Of a stretch of DNA of 50,015 nt, positions 33,494 to 43,692 are shown piece by piece; position 1 is the first letter of the stretch; each line of letters starts with the position of its first letter. The notes beneath the pieces are model-generated. The model searched no databases. It was not told where the DNA came from and saw nothing but the letters and a program-made list of their open reading frames with translations. The position numbers and the translations under genes were made by a program. The DNA comes from an uncultured Alphaproteobacteria bacterium (lineage in GTDB: Bacteria > Pseudomonadota > Alphaproteobacteria > Rhodobacterales > Rhodobacteraceae), in contig CACBAO010000011.1 of assembly GCA_902537235.1 (NCBI GenBank), positions 1-50,015 on the forward strand, given 5' to 3'.

Positions 33494-35443
33494 TCATTCT
33501 ATTTCTAAAAGTGTCTCACCTTTTTCAATCAAGTCACCTTTTTTATTTTTTAATCCTAAAACTTTCCCACTTTTAAGCGCAACTAACTTGTACTCCATTT
33601 TCATTGCTTCTATGAATACCACTGCTTCATCTTTGGATACCATCTGCCCATTTTTTACCAAAATTTTTGCAATACTTCCGGTTATAGGTGCAATAATTTT
33701 TCTCTCTTGCACATCAACTTCATTGCTCTGATATATGTTAGTGATATTTTCAAAAACAAATTTTATTCCCCCTCTGTATAAATTTAGTATTTTGTCTTTT
33801 GCTTTAAAATCAGAGCTAACCAATCTTTGGTTCACATCAAATGAAATGCTTTTTTTACTTAAAAACACGTTTTCTACCACGAATATTTCATCTCCAAAAT
33901 TTAATTGGAATTTTCTTCCATCGTTTGAATTAACCCTTATCGCATAGCTTTGTTCTTGCTGTCTTAATAAAATATTTGCAGAGCCAGTCCCCCATAGCCT
34001 CCACATTCTATTCTTAATTTGTGCTTCTGAGTTTAAAATAATTAGGGTAGCTGCTACTATATCAGTTGGGTTTGGTAAAAGTTTTTTAAATTTTAAAGCC
34101 AGATCATCAAGGTCTGCAATTTGGATTATATCCTTTCTAAATATTTCGCTATCCAAAATGTAGCTTAGAAAATCTATATTTGTTTCAATTCCCTGAACCT
34201 TTAATTCTTCTAAACAACCAATAAGCTTGGTCCTAGCTTCTTCTCTATCATGAGCATGCACTATAACTTTTCCTAACATTGGATCGTAAAATGTACTTAC
34301 GTAATCACCAGATCTGACACCAAAATCAAATCTCCCTTCATTTGGAAGATTCAAAGCTTTAATGGACCCAGGGCTGGGTAAAAAGTCATTTCTAGGATCT
34401 TCAGCATATATTCTGGCTTCTATTGCATGACCCTGGGGTATCACCTTGCGATTATCGATATCTAGTTTTTTTCCTGCTGCAATGTTTATCTGTAACTCAA
34501 CAAGATCCATACCTAAAATTTCCTCTGTAACAGGATGCTCTACCTGCAGCCTTGTATTCATTTCAAGAAAGAAAAAAGGTAACTGGTCTTTATGAGATTG
34601 AACATCGACTATGAATTCTATAGTCCCCAAGCCTCTATAATCTATTTTGTTAGCAATATCTATTGCAGCCTTATACATTCTTCGTTTTGTTGGTTCGGGA
34701 ATTGATAAGGATGGCGCCTCCTCTAAAACTTTCTGGTATCTCCTTTGTGATGAACAATCACGGTCGAATAGATGTATGCAATTTCCATGATTATCTCTTG
34801 CAATTTGAATTTCAATATGTTTGCCGCCTTTGATATATTTTTCAATTATCACCTCATCGTCTTTAAAGCTACTTTGAGCTTCTCTTGTAACTGCTTCAAT
34901 GGAGTCTTGTAGGTCACTTTCGTTATACACAACTCTCATTCCTTTACCTCCACCACCAGCCGCTGCTTTGGCAATAACTGGAAAGCCTATTTCTTTCGCC
35001 TTCTTTTTGTTATCAACTGGTTTTTCCTTATCAACTAAAAAACCACTAAGCAACGGAATACTAGCCGACGATATAATTTCTTTTGCATTATTCTTATTAC
35101 CCATTGCTTTTATCGACTTCCAACTGGGGCCAATAAATGTAATTCCACTTGCCTCAACCTTTTTTGCAAAAAGGTAGTTCTCTGAAAGGAAGCCATAGCC
35201 GGGGTGTATTGCTTCGATCTTATTTTCCTCAGCGACCTCAATAACCTTTTTTATATTTAAATAACTTTTTTTAGATTCTGCGGGGCCGATGCAAACTGCA
35301 ACGTCCGCCTCTTTTGTATGCATAGAATTTTTATCCACTTCTGAATAGACTGCATATGTTTTTATTCCAAGGCGCCTAGCTGACTTAATTAAACGGCGCG
35401 CAATTTCTCCTCGATTAGCAATTAAGATACTTTTGAACATCAT
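33494..35443 (-). CDS. liuD: Methylcrotonyl-CoA carboxylase, biotin-containing alpha subunit
   Basis: A 649-residue biotin-carboxylase/biotin-carrier subunit. It begins FKSILIANRGEIARRLI; the ATP-grasp core includes KAAAGGGGKGMRVV, ENYLFAKK and FFLEMNTRLQVEHPVTE; the C-terminal carrier domain has EAMKME with biotinyl Lys615. With the beta subunit encoded next to it and HMG-CoA lyase and isovaleryl-CoA dehydrogenase beside it, it is best assigned to 3-methylcrotonyl-CoA and not propionyl- or geranyl-CoA. Its ATG shares a TAATG overlap with the beta gene. Confidence 0.93.
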   Translation of the reverse strand: MMFKSILIANRGEIARRLIKSARRLGIKTYAVYSEVDKNSMHTKEADVAVCIGPAESKKSYLNIKKVIEVAEENKIEAIHPGYGFLSENYLFAKKVEASGITFIGPSWKSIKAMGNKNNAKEIISSASIPLLSGFLVDKEKPVDNKKKAKEIGFPVIAKAAAGGGGKGMRVVYNESDLQDSIEAVTREAQSSFKDDEVIIEKYIKGGKHIEIQIARDNHGNCIHLFDRDCSSQRRYQKVLEEAPSLSIPEPTKRRMYKAAIDIANKIDYRGLGTIEFIVDVQSHKDQLPFFFLEMNTRLQVEHPVTEEILGMDLVELQINIAAGKKLDIDNRKVIPQGHAIEARIYAEDPRNDFLPSPGSIKALNLPNEGRFDFGVRSGDYVSTFYDPMLGKVIVHAHDREEARTKLIGCLEELKVQGIETNIDFLSYILDSEIFRKDIIQIADLDDLALKFKKLLPNPTDIVAATLIILNSEAQIKNRMWRLWGTGSANILLRQQEQSYAIRVNSNDGRKFQLNFGDEIFVVENVFLSKKSISFDVNQRLVSSDFKAKDKILNLYRGGIKFVFENITNIYQSNEVDVQERKIIAPITGSIAKILVKNGQMVSKDEAVVFIEAMKMEYKLVALKSGKVLGLKNKKGDLIEKGETLLEIE

Positions 35444-37044
35444 TACATCCTAAAGACACCGAACTTTGTCTCTTGAACAGGTGCATTCATTGCAATTTCA
35501 AGAGATAAAGCAACGACTTCTCTAGTTTTTCTTGGGTCGATAATTCCATCGTCCCATAAATGTGCTGACGCGAACGTAGCTTCAGACTTATGCGCAAACA
35601 TGTCCAAAATTGGTTTTTTAATGTTATTTATTTCTTTCTCTGAAAGTTTCTTACCCTTTGATTTCGCTGCAGTAATATTTACTTCTGCCATTACCCCAGC
35701 AGCCTGCTCGCCTCCCATAACGGCGACCTTTGCATTAGGCCATGTCCACACAAATCGAGGTCCAAAAGCGCGACCACACATACCGTAGTTACCAGCGCCA
35801 TATGAGCCTCCCACTATAACGGTTATTTTAGGAACATTGGCACAAGATACGGCATGAACAAGTTTGGCACCATCGCTCGCAATACCAGTTTGCTCATATT
35901 TTTTCCCAACCATAAATCCCGTTATATTTTGTAGAAAAAGTAAGGGTATTTTTCTTTGACAACAAAGTTCTATAAAGTGAGCCCCTTTTTTTGAACTCTC
36001 AGAAAACAAAACTCCATTATTTCCTATAATACCAACCTCAACTCCACAAACCTTAGCAAAACCACATACAAGTGTTTCTCCATAAGTCGCTTTAAATTCT
36101 GAAAATTTGGATCCGTCAACAATGCGCCCAATCAAATTGAATATATCGAAGCCTTTCTTTGGATCAGAATTCACAAACCCAAGTAGGTCATTCGGATCAA
36201 GCACTGGTGGATTATAATTTAAGCGTTTGTATTCCGAGACTGACGATAGATCACTTATAATCATTCTGGTTAAAGATATCGCATGCTCATCATTATCTGC
36301 CAAATAATCAGCAACACCTGATAATCTGGCATGAGTGTCTCCACCACCTAGCGTTTCTGCATCGACAATTTCACCGGTAGCTTGTTTTAAAAGAGGTGGG
36401 CCAGCTAAAAATATTGTGCCCTGGTTCTTCACAATTATTGTTTGATCTGACATAGCAGGCAGATATGCCCCACCAGCAGTACACGACCCCATAACAACCG
36501 CAATTTGTGGTATACCTCTCGCGCTCATTTGTGCCTGATTGAAAAATATTCGTCCAAAATGATTTTTGTCAGGAAACACGTCATCCCAAGACGGTAGATT
36601 TGCACCACCACTATCTACAAGATAGATACATGGGAGATTATTTTCAGCTGCAATTTCCTGTGCTCTGAGGTGTTTTTTTACAGTCAGAGGATAGTAACTT
36701 CCACCCTTCACTGTTGCATCATTACAAATAATCATACAAAGTCGCTTGGAAACAAGCCCAACGCCTGCTATCGCACCAGCGGAAGGTACTTCATCTTTAT
36801 ACTCACCGTTGGCAGCAAAGAGCCCTACTTCCAAAAAAAATGATCCAGTGTCAAGTAGATTTGCTACTCTGTCTCTTGGCAGCATTTTACCTCTTTTTAC
36901 ATGGCGTGCTTTTGAACTTTCTGAGCCACCTGCTATCAGCCTTTTTGCCAAGCTATCCACTTTTTCAATGGCTTTCTCCATTGCAGAATAATTTTCTGTG
37001 AATTCCTTAGAATTAGATGGTCTTTCAGACCCGACGTTTTTCAT
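35443..37044 (-). CDS. liuB: Methylcrotonyl-CoA carboxylase, beta (carboxyltransferase) subunit
   Basis: A 533-residue crotonase-fold carboxyltransferase, close to the usual 535. [22 protein letters not shown] opens the CoA half; [12 protein letters not shown] and [17 protein letters not shown] form the first oxyanion hole; [16 protein letters not shown] and [20 protein letters not shown] are standard for methylcrotonyl-CoA carboxylase, the last forming the second hole. It overlaps the dehydrogenase gene by one base at its start and the alpha gene by one base at its end. It transfers the carboxyl group from carboxybiotin to methylcrotonyl-CoA. Confidence 0.95.
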   Translation of the reverse strand: MKNVGSERPSNSKEFTENYSAMEKAIEKVDSLAKRLIAGGSESSKARHVKRGKMLPRDRVANLLDTGSFFLEVGLFAANGEYKDEVPSAGAIAGVGLVSKRLCMIICNDATVKGGSYYPLTVKKHLRAQEIAAENNLPCIYLVDSGGANLPSWDDVFPDKNHFGRIFFNQAQMSARGIPQIAVVMGSCTAGGAYLPAMSDQTIIVKNQGTIFLAGPPLLKQATGEIVDAETLGGGDTHARLSGVADYLADNDEHAISLTRMIISDLSSVSEYKRLNYNPPVLDPNDLLGFVNSDPKKGFDIFNLIGRIVDGSKFSEFKATYGETLVCGFAKVCGVEVGIIGNNGVLFSESSKKGAHFIELCCQRKIPLLFLQNITGFMVGKKYEQTGIASDGAKLVHAVSCANVPKITVIVGGSYGAGNYGMCGRAFGPRFVWTWPNAKVAVMGGEQAAGVMAEVNITAAKSKGKKLSEKEINNIKKPILDMFAHKSEATFASAHLWDDGIIDPRKTREVVALSLEIAMNAPVQETKFGVFRM

Positions 37045-38213
37045 TAGCTTAGCTTTGTTTCTTCAAATAACTCTCTTCCAATAAGCATGCGTCTAATTTC
37101 TGAAGTACCTGCACCGATCTCATAGAGTTTTGCATCGCGTAGAAGTCTGCCTGTGGGATAATCATTAATATACCCGTTGCCACCAAGACATTGGATTGCA
37201 TCTAGTGCTATTTGGGTTGCTTTCTCAGCTGCATAAAGTATGCACCCAGCTGAGTCTTTTCTCGTCGTTTGTCCTTCATCGCATGCTCTTGCTACAGAAT
37301 AGACATATGATCTGCATGCATTCATGGTAGTGTACATATCAGCGATCTTTCCCTGCATTAATTGGAAAGTACCGATAGGTTTACCAAATTGTTCTCTTTC
37401 GTGGATATAGGGTACTACCACATCCATCGCACCAGCCATTATGCCAACCGGACCCGCTGCTAAAACTACTCTTTCGTAGTCAAGTCCAGACATAAGAACA
37501 TTTACACCCTTCCCTTCTTCCCCAAGAACATTTTCATAGGGCACTTCGCAATTTTCAAAAATCAACTCTGACGTATTCGATCCACGCATTCCAAGTTTAT
37601 CAAGTTTCTTTCCCGTAGAAAAACCTTCCATACCTTTTTCTATAAGAAAAGCAGTTATTCCCTTGGGGCCTGCCGATACATCAGTTTTCGCATACACAAC
37701 AAGGGTATCAGCATCAGGCCCATTGGTAATCCACATTTTTGATCCATTTAGTAAATAATAATCATTTCGTTTTTCTGCCTTTAGCTTCATTGAAACAACA
37801 TCAGAGCCAGCACTTGGCTCCGACATCGCGAGCGATCCTATATGTTCACCAGTTATTAATTTTGGTAAATATTTATTTTTTTGTTGCTTGTTTCCCCATC
37901 TATAAATTTGGTTTATGCACAAATTCGAGTGCGCTCCATATGACATTCCTATTGCCGCATTGGCTCTACTGATTTCCTCAACCGCTACACAATGGGCAAG
38001 ATACCCCATATCGACACCGCCAAACTCTTCAGAGATCGTTATTCCATGCAAGCCCAAATTCCCCATCATCTCCCAAAGCTCCATGGGAAAGTCGTTGGAC
38101 CTATCTACCTCTGCCGACTTTGGAGCAATTTCTTCTAGCGCAAATTTCCTAACGGTCTCTCTGAGCGCATCTATATCTTCCCCCAAGCCAAAATCCATTG
38201 TTGCATTAAACAT
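37044..38213 (-). CDS. liuA: Isovaleryl-CoA dehydrogenase
   Basis: A 389-residue acyl-CoA dehydrogenase. [14 protein letters not shown] and WITNG bind FAD and substrate. Glu247 in [16 protein letters not shown] is at the position that serves as catalytic base in isovaleryl-CoA dehydrogenase; in most other family members the base lies near the C-terminus, in the region here reading [18 protein letters not shown]. This argues for isovaleryl-CoA, oxidised to methylcrotonyl-CoA with electron-transfer flavoprotein. A start at the second Met (38198) would also be possible. Its stop shares a TAATG overlap with liuB. Confidence 0.94.
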   Translation of the reverse strand: MFNATMDFGLGEDIDALRETVRKFALEEIAPKSAEVDRSNDFPMELWEMMGNLGLHGITISEEFGGVDMGYLAHCVAVEEISRANAAIGMSYGAHSNLCINQIYRWGNKQQKNKYLPKLITGEHIGSLAMSEPSAGSDVVSMKLKAEKRNDYYLLNGSKMWITNGPDADTLVVYAKTDVSAGPKGITAFLIEKGMEGFSTGKKLDKLGMRGSNTSELIFENCEVPYENVLGEEGKGVNVLMSGLDYERVVLAAGPVGIMAGAMDVVVPYIHEREQFGKPIGTFQLMQGKIADMYTTMNACRSYVYSVARACDEGQTTRKDSAGCILYAAEKATQIALDAIQCLGGNGYINDYPTGRLLRDAKLYEIGAGTSEIRRMLIGRELFEETKLS

Positions 38214-38227
38214 CTTTACACGAGCCT

Positions 38228-38998
38228 CTATTTTGGTGCCATACGGATCGCACCATCCAACCGAATTGTCTCTCCGTTGAGCATACTATTTTCTATAATC
38301 TGGACACTTAAATCAGCGAATTCTGAGGGTGACCCCAGTCTCGGAGGAAAGGGTACCGATTTGCCCAGGGCATCCTGAACATCCTCCGGTAAGCTTCGTA
38401 ACATAGGCGTACTAAAGAGACCTGGCGCAATTGTAACTACCCTAATTCCATCTTGAGCTAAATCGCGCGCCATTGGTAATGTCATTCCAACCACACCACC
38501 CTTAGAAGCTGAGTAAGCGATCTGTCCGATTTGACCATCGAAAGCAGCAACTGATGCAGTATTAATTATAACACCTTTTTCTTGATCATCGCTTAAAACG
38601 GCGTTCTGCTCTGACATACCCAGAGCACTTTGAGACGCCACGTTAAAAGTACCAATTAGGTTTATACGAATTGTTTTATCAAATAACTCAAATTGATGGT
38701 TTCGACCCTTAGAAACCGTTTTTTGAGAAAACCCAATACCTGCACAATTCACGCAAACGCTTTCCTGCCCAATTCTCTCTCTTATTGAACTAAGGCCATC
38801 CGCCACTGATTGAGGGTCAGATACATCCACTATCTCAAAGGTAACTCCATGTTGACTGGCGACTTTTGAGCCTTCCTCTTCATTCATATCGAATACGGCA
38901 ACTTTTGCTCCTAAAGAAACAAATTTTTCGACTACCGCTAAGCCTAGTCCAGATGCTCCTCCGGTAACTAGTGCCGAAGTATTCTCTGAAATCTTCAT
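38228..38998 (-). CDS. SDR, type II 3-hydroxyacyl-CoA dehydrogenase-like
   Basis: A 256-residue classical short-chain dehydrogenase: TGGASGLG near the start, VNCAG, a Ser in [12 protein letters not shown] and the YSASKGG catalytic Tyr-Lys pair. The overall sequence, including the [12 protein letters not shown] and [11 protein letters not shown] ends, follows the HSD17B10/HADH2 group, which oxidises 2-methyl-3-hydroxybutyryl-CoA in isoleucine breakdown and other 3-hydroxyacyl-CoAs. It has an ATGA overlap with the thiolase gene, whose enzyme would take the next step. Confidence 0.88.
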   Translation of the reverse strand: MKISENTSALVTGGASGLGLAVVEKFVSLGAKVAVFDMNEEEGSKVASQHGVTFEIVDVSDPQSVADGLSSIRERIGQESVCVNCAGIGFSQKTVSKGRNHQFELFDKTIRINLIGTFNVASQSALGMSEQNAVLSDDQEKGVIINTASVAAFDGQIGQIAYSASKGGVVGMTLPMARDLAQDGIRVVTIAPGLFSTPMLRSLPEDVQDALGKSVPFPPRLGSPSEFADLSVQIIENSMLNGETIRLDGAIRMAPK

Positions 38999-40173
38999 GG
39001 TCTTTCTATAGCCATTGCTAGACCCTCACCACCGCCTAAACAAATAGCCGCAATACCTTTTTTCAAATTTCTTTTTTCTAGTGCATTAAGTAGCGTCACA
39101 AGAATTCTAGCTCCCGACGCTCCAATTGGATGTCCTAGGGCACAGGCACCACCATTAACATTTATCTTTTCTCTAGGAATGTTTAGCTCCTTCATGAAAC
39201 CCATAGGGACAACCGCGAAAGCTTCATTTACTTCCCACAAATCAACTTCGTCTGTTGACCATCCTACTCTTTCTAGCAACTTCTTAGCCGCTGGAATAGG
39301 TGCTGTAGTAAACATTCCTGGCTTATGAGCATGGACAGTATGCCCCAAAATTGTTGCTCGTACAGGAAGTGAAAGCTCGTTAGCTCTTTCTTCGGAGCTA
39401 ACTAATAGTACTGCTGCACCATCAGAAATTGAAGACGAGTTAGCTGCAGTAACTGTTCCATCTTTTTTGAATGCAGGCTTTAAATTTGGAATTTTTTTTG
39501 GTTGTGCATTTTTAGGTTGCTCGTCCTCTTTAATGGTTACGTCACCCTTCCTTGTTTTAATGGTAACTGGTGAAATTTCTTTATCAAAGGCGTTCTCTTT
39601 TTGAGCACTTAGAGCATTATTTAACGAACCTATAGCATATTCATCTTGCTGTTCTCTGGTGAATTGAAATAACTCAGCCGTATCTTCTGCATATGTGCCC
39701 ATCAATCTTCCTGGCTCATAAGCGTCTTCCAACCCGTCTAGGAACATATGGTCATACATTTGTTGATGACCAACACGTGCGCCAGCTCTCATTTTTGGAG
39801 AAAGGTAAGGAGCGTTAGTCATACTCTCCATGCCACCCGCTGCCACCAACTCACTGGTTCCAGCTTTTATCTGATCGTGTGCGTATATAACAGACTTTAG
39901 ACCTGATCCACACATCTTATTCAACGTAACAGCAGGAACGTTTTCGGAGAGGCCCGCTTTAAACGATGCCTGTCTGGCTGGAGCTTGCCCTTGACCAGCA
40001 GACAAAACATTGCCCATGATGACTTCATCTATACTTTCATTTTTAACACCAGCATTTTCTATTGCGCCTTTTATCGCAGCGCCACCTAACTCGGGTGCTG
40101 TTGCTTGGCTCATTTCTCCATGAAAGCCTCCCATTGGCGTTCTTGAAGCCCCAACAATAACTACTTTTTTCAT
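38995..40173 (-). CDS. Acetyl-CoA acyltransferase (thiolase)
   Basis: A 392-residue degradative-type thiolase with nucleophile Cys88 in NKMCGSGLKS, NEAFAVVPMG, His348 in GHPIGASGAR and Cys378 in CLGGGEG; all three catalytic residues are present. It can cleave acetoacetyl-CoA or 2-methylacetoacetyl-CoA. Next to the SDR and the leucine genes, it may serve isoleucine breakdown or dispose of acetoacetate made by HMG-CoA lyase and, elsewhere in the window, by the BKACE. The start lies 13 bases after the ligase gene. Confidence 0.94.
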   Translation of the reverse strand: MKKVVIVGASRTPMGGFHGEMSQATAPELGGAAIKGAIENAGVKNESIDEVIMGNVLSAGQGQAPARQASFKAGLSENVPAVTLNKMCGSGLKSVIYAHDQIKAGTSELVAAGGMESMTNAPYLSPKMRAGARVGHQQMYDHMFLDGLEDAYEPGRLMGTYAEDTAELFQFTREQQDEYAIGSLNNALSAQKENAFDKEISPVTIKTRKGDVTIKEDEQPKNAQPKKIPNLKPAFKKDGTVTAANSSSISDGAAVLLVSSEERANELSLPVRATILGHTVHAHKPGMFTTAPIPAAKKLLERVGWSTDEVDLWEVNEAFAVVPMGFMKELNIPREKINVNGGACALGHPIGASGARILVTLLNALEKRNLKKGIAAICLGGGEGLAMAIERP

Positions 40174-40186
40174 ATAATCCCCCTAT

Positions 40187-41413
40187 CTAATCAAATGTTC
40201 TTTGGTCGTCTATTACCTTTCCATCATTGGGAAGAGTGCCTGGCGACACAACTTGCACTTCACCTTTGAGTTTAAGTATCTCTTTTATCATAGGATCATA
40301 GTCCTTATTTGTTTCTCCTTCAATCTCTAAAAGAACTGACATAACGTCATTATTATCACTCCGGTTTACATTGACCCTAGCCTTTTTTATTTCTGGAGAT
40401 CTTGCCACTAAATCAGCTACTTGTTCAGGCCTCACAAACATTCCTTTAATTTTTGTTGTTTGATCTGCTCTTCCGCGCCAACCCACGATTCGCACATTTG
40501 TACGGCCACACTCACTTTTTCCAGGAGCGACAGCTGACAAGTCGCCTGTTGCGAACCTTATCAATGGATAATCCGGGTTCAATGATGTAACTAGTACCTC
40601 ACCAATTTCACCGTCTGCAACAGGATTACCTGAACCTGGTGTAACTACTTCAACAATTACACCTTCATCAACAACCATTGGGGCGTCTGGTAACGTCTCA
40701 TATGCAACATTACCTAAATCTGCTGTCCCATAGTTTTGCAAGCACATTATGCCTCTATCCTTATAATTTTGCCTTGTTTTTGGGAAAAGAGGTCCACCCC
40801 CTACCAAAGCTTTTTTTACTTTGGAAAGGTCTAATCCCAGCTCATCTCCCTTATCTAAAATTATTTGCAAAAAATCTGGTACGCCAATATACGCCGTGAC
40901 ACCAATCTCACTAGCAGCTCGGGCTTGTAATTCCGTTTGTCCAGTCCCTGCTGGAAATACTGTTGCACCTACGGCCAAAATACCTTGTTCACTTAACATG
41001 CCAGCAGGCGTGAAATGATAAGAAAAACAGTTCTGCACAATGTCACCTTTTCCTATTCCTGCAGCATTCAATGCTCTAGCGGATCGCCACCAATCTTTTT
41101 TTACCATACCAGGCTCGTAAATTGGTCCTGGAGACTGAAAAATTTGGTTCAAGTCTTGAACGGAACCTGATATCAAACCACCAAGAGGTGGATCTTGGGC
41201 TTGTAGCCTAACAAGTTCGCTTTTCCGTAAAACCGGGAGTTTGGTTAAATCTTCTACTGAATTTATTTCACTTGGGTCAACATCGGCCAGTATTTTACTA
41301 AACGCTTTAGAATTCTCTTTAGCATTCTTTATCTGCAGCGGAATTACTTTAGAAAGATCACTAGATCTTTCATCGTCAGACCTCGTCTCAAGTTTATCAA
41401 AGAACTCTCCCAT
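40187..41413 (-). CDS. PaaK-like AMP-forming ligase family protein with altered P-loop
   Basis: A 408-residue protein of the phenylacetate-CoA ligase family. The C-terminal half has IRFATGDLSAV, GWRGRADQTTKIKGMFVRPEQV and an ACT-like end (KARVNVNRSDNND), as in PaaK. The usual SSGTTG phosphate loop is replaced by FQSPGPIYEPG at about residues 91-101, and the catalytic Lys expected near the C-terminus is not obvious. The altered loop seems conserved in a sub-family found beside Liv-type transporters, so it is probably functional; the true reaction is unknown. It lies 7 bases after livF. Confidence 0.78.
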   Translation of the reverse strand: MGEFFDKLETRSDDERSSDLSKVIPLQIKNAKENSKAFSKILADVDPSEINSVEDLTKLPVLRKSELVRLQAQDPPLGGLISGSVQDLNQIFQSPGPIYEPGMVKKDWWRSARALNAAGIGKGDIVQNCFSYHFTPAGMLSEQGILAVGATVFPAGTGQTELQARAASEIGVTAYIGVPDFLQIILDKGDELGLDLSKVKKALVGGGPLFPKTRQNYKDRGIMCLQNYGTADLGNVAYETLPDAPMVVDEGVIVEVVTPGSGNPVADGEIGEVLVTSLNPDYPLIRFATGDLSAVAPGKSECGRTNVRIVGWRGRADQTTKIKGMFVRPEQVADLVARSPEIKKARVNVNRSDNNDVMSVLLEIEGETNKDYDPMIKEILKLKGEVQVVSPGTLPNDGKVIDDQRTFD

Positions 41414-41420
41414 AAACTTT

Positions 41421-42239
41421 TTACAGCCACCTTTTACGTCTGCGATACGACTTAGTATTTTTAAATGAGCTTCTTCCTTCCTCGGACATGCCTAAATAAA
41501 ATTCCTTAACATCTGGATTTTCTCTAAGTTCTTTTGCAGGGCCATCCATAACTACCCGACCACTCTCCAATATATAACCTTTATGGGCATATTTTAATGC
41601 AACATTTGTATTTTGTTCAGCCAATAAAAAAGCCACGCTCTCTTTTTCATTTAACTGCTTAACTATTTCGAAAATTTCTTCAACAAGCTGGGGAGCAAGA
41701 CCCATGCTTGGCTCGTCAAGAAGTATTGTTTCCGGTTGAGACATCAATGCTCTGCCAATTGCAACCATCTGTTGTTCTCCACCGGACGTATAGCCTGCGA
41801 GTGATTTTCTTCTCTCTTTTAGTCTAGGGAAGTAATTATATACAAGATCTAGGCTTTCTTGTATTTCGCTTCCACTGACTTTACGCGTATATGCTCCAGT
41901 CAACAAATTCTCTTCTACAGTAAGATGCTCAAAACAGTGTCTGCCTTCCATAACTTGTATAACTCCGCTCCTCACCATATCTGCAGGGTCCAAATCTTTA
42001 ATTGACTCACCATTATAAGATATCGTGCCCTTAGTTACTTCTCCTCGTTCGGACCGAAGCAAATTTGATACCGACTTTAATGTAGTGCTTTTTCCTGCGC
42101 CGTTACCTCCAAGTAACGCTGTTATTCCGCCTTTCTCCACCGTAAGACTTACCCCGCGCAAAACAAGGATGATATTGTTATAAACAACCTCTATGTTGCT
42201 AACATCTAGAAGAATTTCCTGATTTTTGTCATCAAACAT
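41421..42239 (-). CDS. livF: Branched-chain/HAAT-type ABC transporter ATPase, LivF
   Basis: A 272-residue ATPase with Walker A GGNGAGKSTTLK, signature TSGGEQQMVAIGRAL and Walker B ILLDEPSMGLAP, followed by a basic tail (SYRRRKRWL). In contrast to E. coli LivF (about 237 residues) it has an N-terminal extension of about 8 residues and a longer C-terminus, as seen in transporters of carboxylic acids. It follows the binding-protein gene after a strong hairpin and precedes the PaaK-like gene. Confidence 0.88.
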   Translation of the reverse strand: MFDDKNQEILLDVSNIEVVYNNIILVLRGVSLTVEKGGITALLGGNGAGKSTTLKSVSNLLRSERGEVTKGTISYNGESIKDLDPADMVRSGVIQVMEGRHCFEHLTVEENLLTGAYTRKVSGSEIQESLDLVYNYFPRLKERRKSLAGYTSGGEQQMVAIGRALMSQPETILLDEPSMGLAPQLVEEIFEIVKQLNEKESVAFLLAEQNTNVALKYAHKGYILESGRVVMDGPAKELRENPDVKEFYLGMSEEGRSSFKNTKSYRRRKRWL

Positions 42240-42257
42240 TTCTTTACCTTAATTAGA

Positions 42258-42289
42258 TTTGGCCCACACCCCTAAGGCTGTGGGCCAAA
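42258..42289 (-). terminator. Strong hairpin between binding-protein gene and livF
   Basis: A perfect 11-base-pair stem (TTTGGCCCACA, 42258-42268, with 42279-42289) and a 10-base loop, directly after the binding-protein stop. On the minus strand no T-run follows, so it may act as a message-stabilising or weak attenuating structure and not a full terminator. On the plus strand it is followed by TTTTTT. Confidence 0.6.
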
Positions 42290-42299
42290 ATTTTTTAAT

Positions 42300-43592
42300 T
42301 TAGTTACACTTCTGAGTTGTCCATCCAGACTTATCAGAGACGTACTTTTCAGCAGCAGCTGTAAGTAGCGGTTGAACAACATCTGTCATCGGTGGTATTA
42401 GATCAGTCTGTCTAATCCAATCTGATCCATCCCACTGTTGCACAAATATAGAGCCTCCATTTTCATGGTCTGCACAACCACCCATAACAGGCGCAGTAAA
42501 GCCCTCGAGGCCAAGTTCCTTAAGCCGAGCTTCGTCTAGTTTTACATTTTCTAAACCAAGACGAACGTCAGCTCCAGTTACCATTTTTTTACCAGTCATT
42601 TTTTGAGCTTCCATGATAGCTTCAGCTATGAGCACTGCATTAAACATGGCTCTATTGTACAAAACCTTTCCTGGCATATCCATTTTAGTCTTGCTCTTTC
42701 CTGGCTCCACAACATACTTTATCATATCTTGTATCGCTGGGAAGCTTGTTCCAGTTGTTGTATAACTAGACGCGAGGTAACCCTTGGCCTTAGCTCCTAG
42801 AGACTGTGTATCAACGTGTGCTCCAGACCACCAATTACCGATAAACCTGTCTAGCGGAAATCTGGTTTTGGCTGCTTCTTTGATCGCTGTTGGGTTCATT
42901 GCACCCCAGCCCCACATAATTACCCAATCAGGCTTTTCTTTTCTGATTGTTAACCAATGTGACGATTGATTTTGCATCTCTTTACCCGCAACAGGTACTA
43001 AGAGTGTTTCAAAACCCATCTTAGGACCTAACTCTTCAAGGACTGGAATAGGCTCACGCCCATACCCAACATCAAGATATAGAAATCCAATCTTTTTACC
43101 TTTCAAACCTGTCTGGCTATCGATGTATGACAAGATTGATGTCATTTGTGACCAATAAGATGCAGGATAGTTAAATGCCCAAGGAAAGGTTTCTCCTTTT
43201 GCCGCAGCTGAAAGACCATATCCCATGGTCAAAATAGGTACTTCGTCTTCCGGAGCTTTTTGAAGAATTTGTAAGGTTATACCAGTTGAGTTTGGAGTAT
43301 GCACCAGAGCATTCTTTCCTCTGTATGATTCATAACATTCAACACCAACTTGTGCCTTGTAGCCAGTTTCACATTCTTCCGGGTTAACCTTAATACCCCC
43401 GATACCACCATCTCTTTCATTTAACATCAAAAAGTAGTCCGTAAAACCATTCGCAATCATAGTACCGTTAGCCGCAAAAGGTCCAACGCGATAAGTCATA
43501 TGCGGTACTAGTAGCTCGTCCGCGAAACTTAAGCTAATTGTTGAAATAAAGGTGCCAATCGCCATTACAGCACCAATAAATAGTTTTTTCAT
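42300..43592 (-). CDS. HAAT-family periplasmic substrate-binding protein
   Basis: A 430-residue binding protein of the hydrophobic amino acid transporter family. A signal peptide (MKKLFIGAVMAIGTFISTISLSFA) ends near residue 24. NEECETGYKAQVGVECYES-like Cys pairs, NYPASYWSQM and VIMWGWGAMNPTAIKEA belong to a LivK-like group usually linked to acyl-CoA ligases and not to amino acids. I take the ATG at 43590-43592 with GGGGAG upstream; a TTG at 43619 would add nine non-signal residues. The substrate is unknown; a hydrophobic or branched carboxylic acid fits the neighbours. Confidence 0.87.
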   Translation of the reverse strand: MKKLFIGAVMAIGTFISTISLSFADELLVPHMTYRVGPFAANGTMIANGFTDYFLMLNERDGGIGGIKVNPEECETGYKAQVGVECYESYRGKNALVHTPNSTGITLQILQKAPEDEVPILTMGYGLSAAAKGETFPWAFNYPASYWSQMTSILSYIDSQTGLKGKKIGFLYLDVGYGREPIPVLEELGPKMGFETLLVPVAGKEMQNQSSHWLTIRKEKPDWVIMWGWGAMNPTAIKEAAKTRFPLDRFIGNWWSGAHVDTQSLGAKAKGYLASSYTTTGTSFPAIQDMIKYVVEPGKSKTKMDMPGKVLYNRAMFNAVLIAEAIMEAQKMTGKKMVTGADVRLGLENVKLDEARLKELGLEGFTAPVMGGCADHENGGSIFVQQWDGSDWIRQTDLIPPMTDVVQPLLTAAAEKYVSDKSGWTTQKCN

Positions 43593-43692
43593 TTTAATCT
43601 CCCCATTTGGATGCAGCAAAGTGCTGCGTTATTAAGAGCCAATTACTTTTAGCGAAAGAGGTGGCTCAAAACCTCAAACGTTCTTCTTAGAG

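Noticed and set aside
43636-43667. GAGCCA/TGGCTC repeat between livM and the binding-protein gene as a terminator
   Set aside because: The loop is 20 bases, the stem only six pairs, and no T-run follows on the coding strand.
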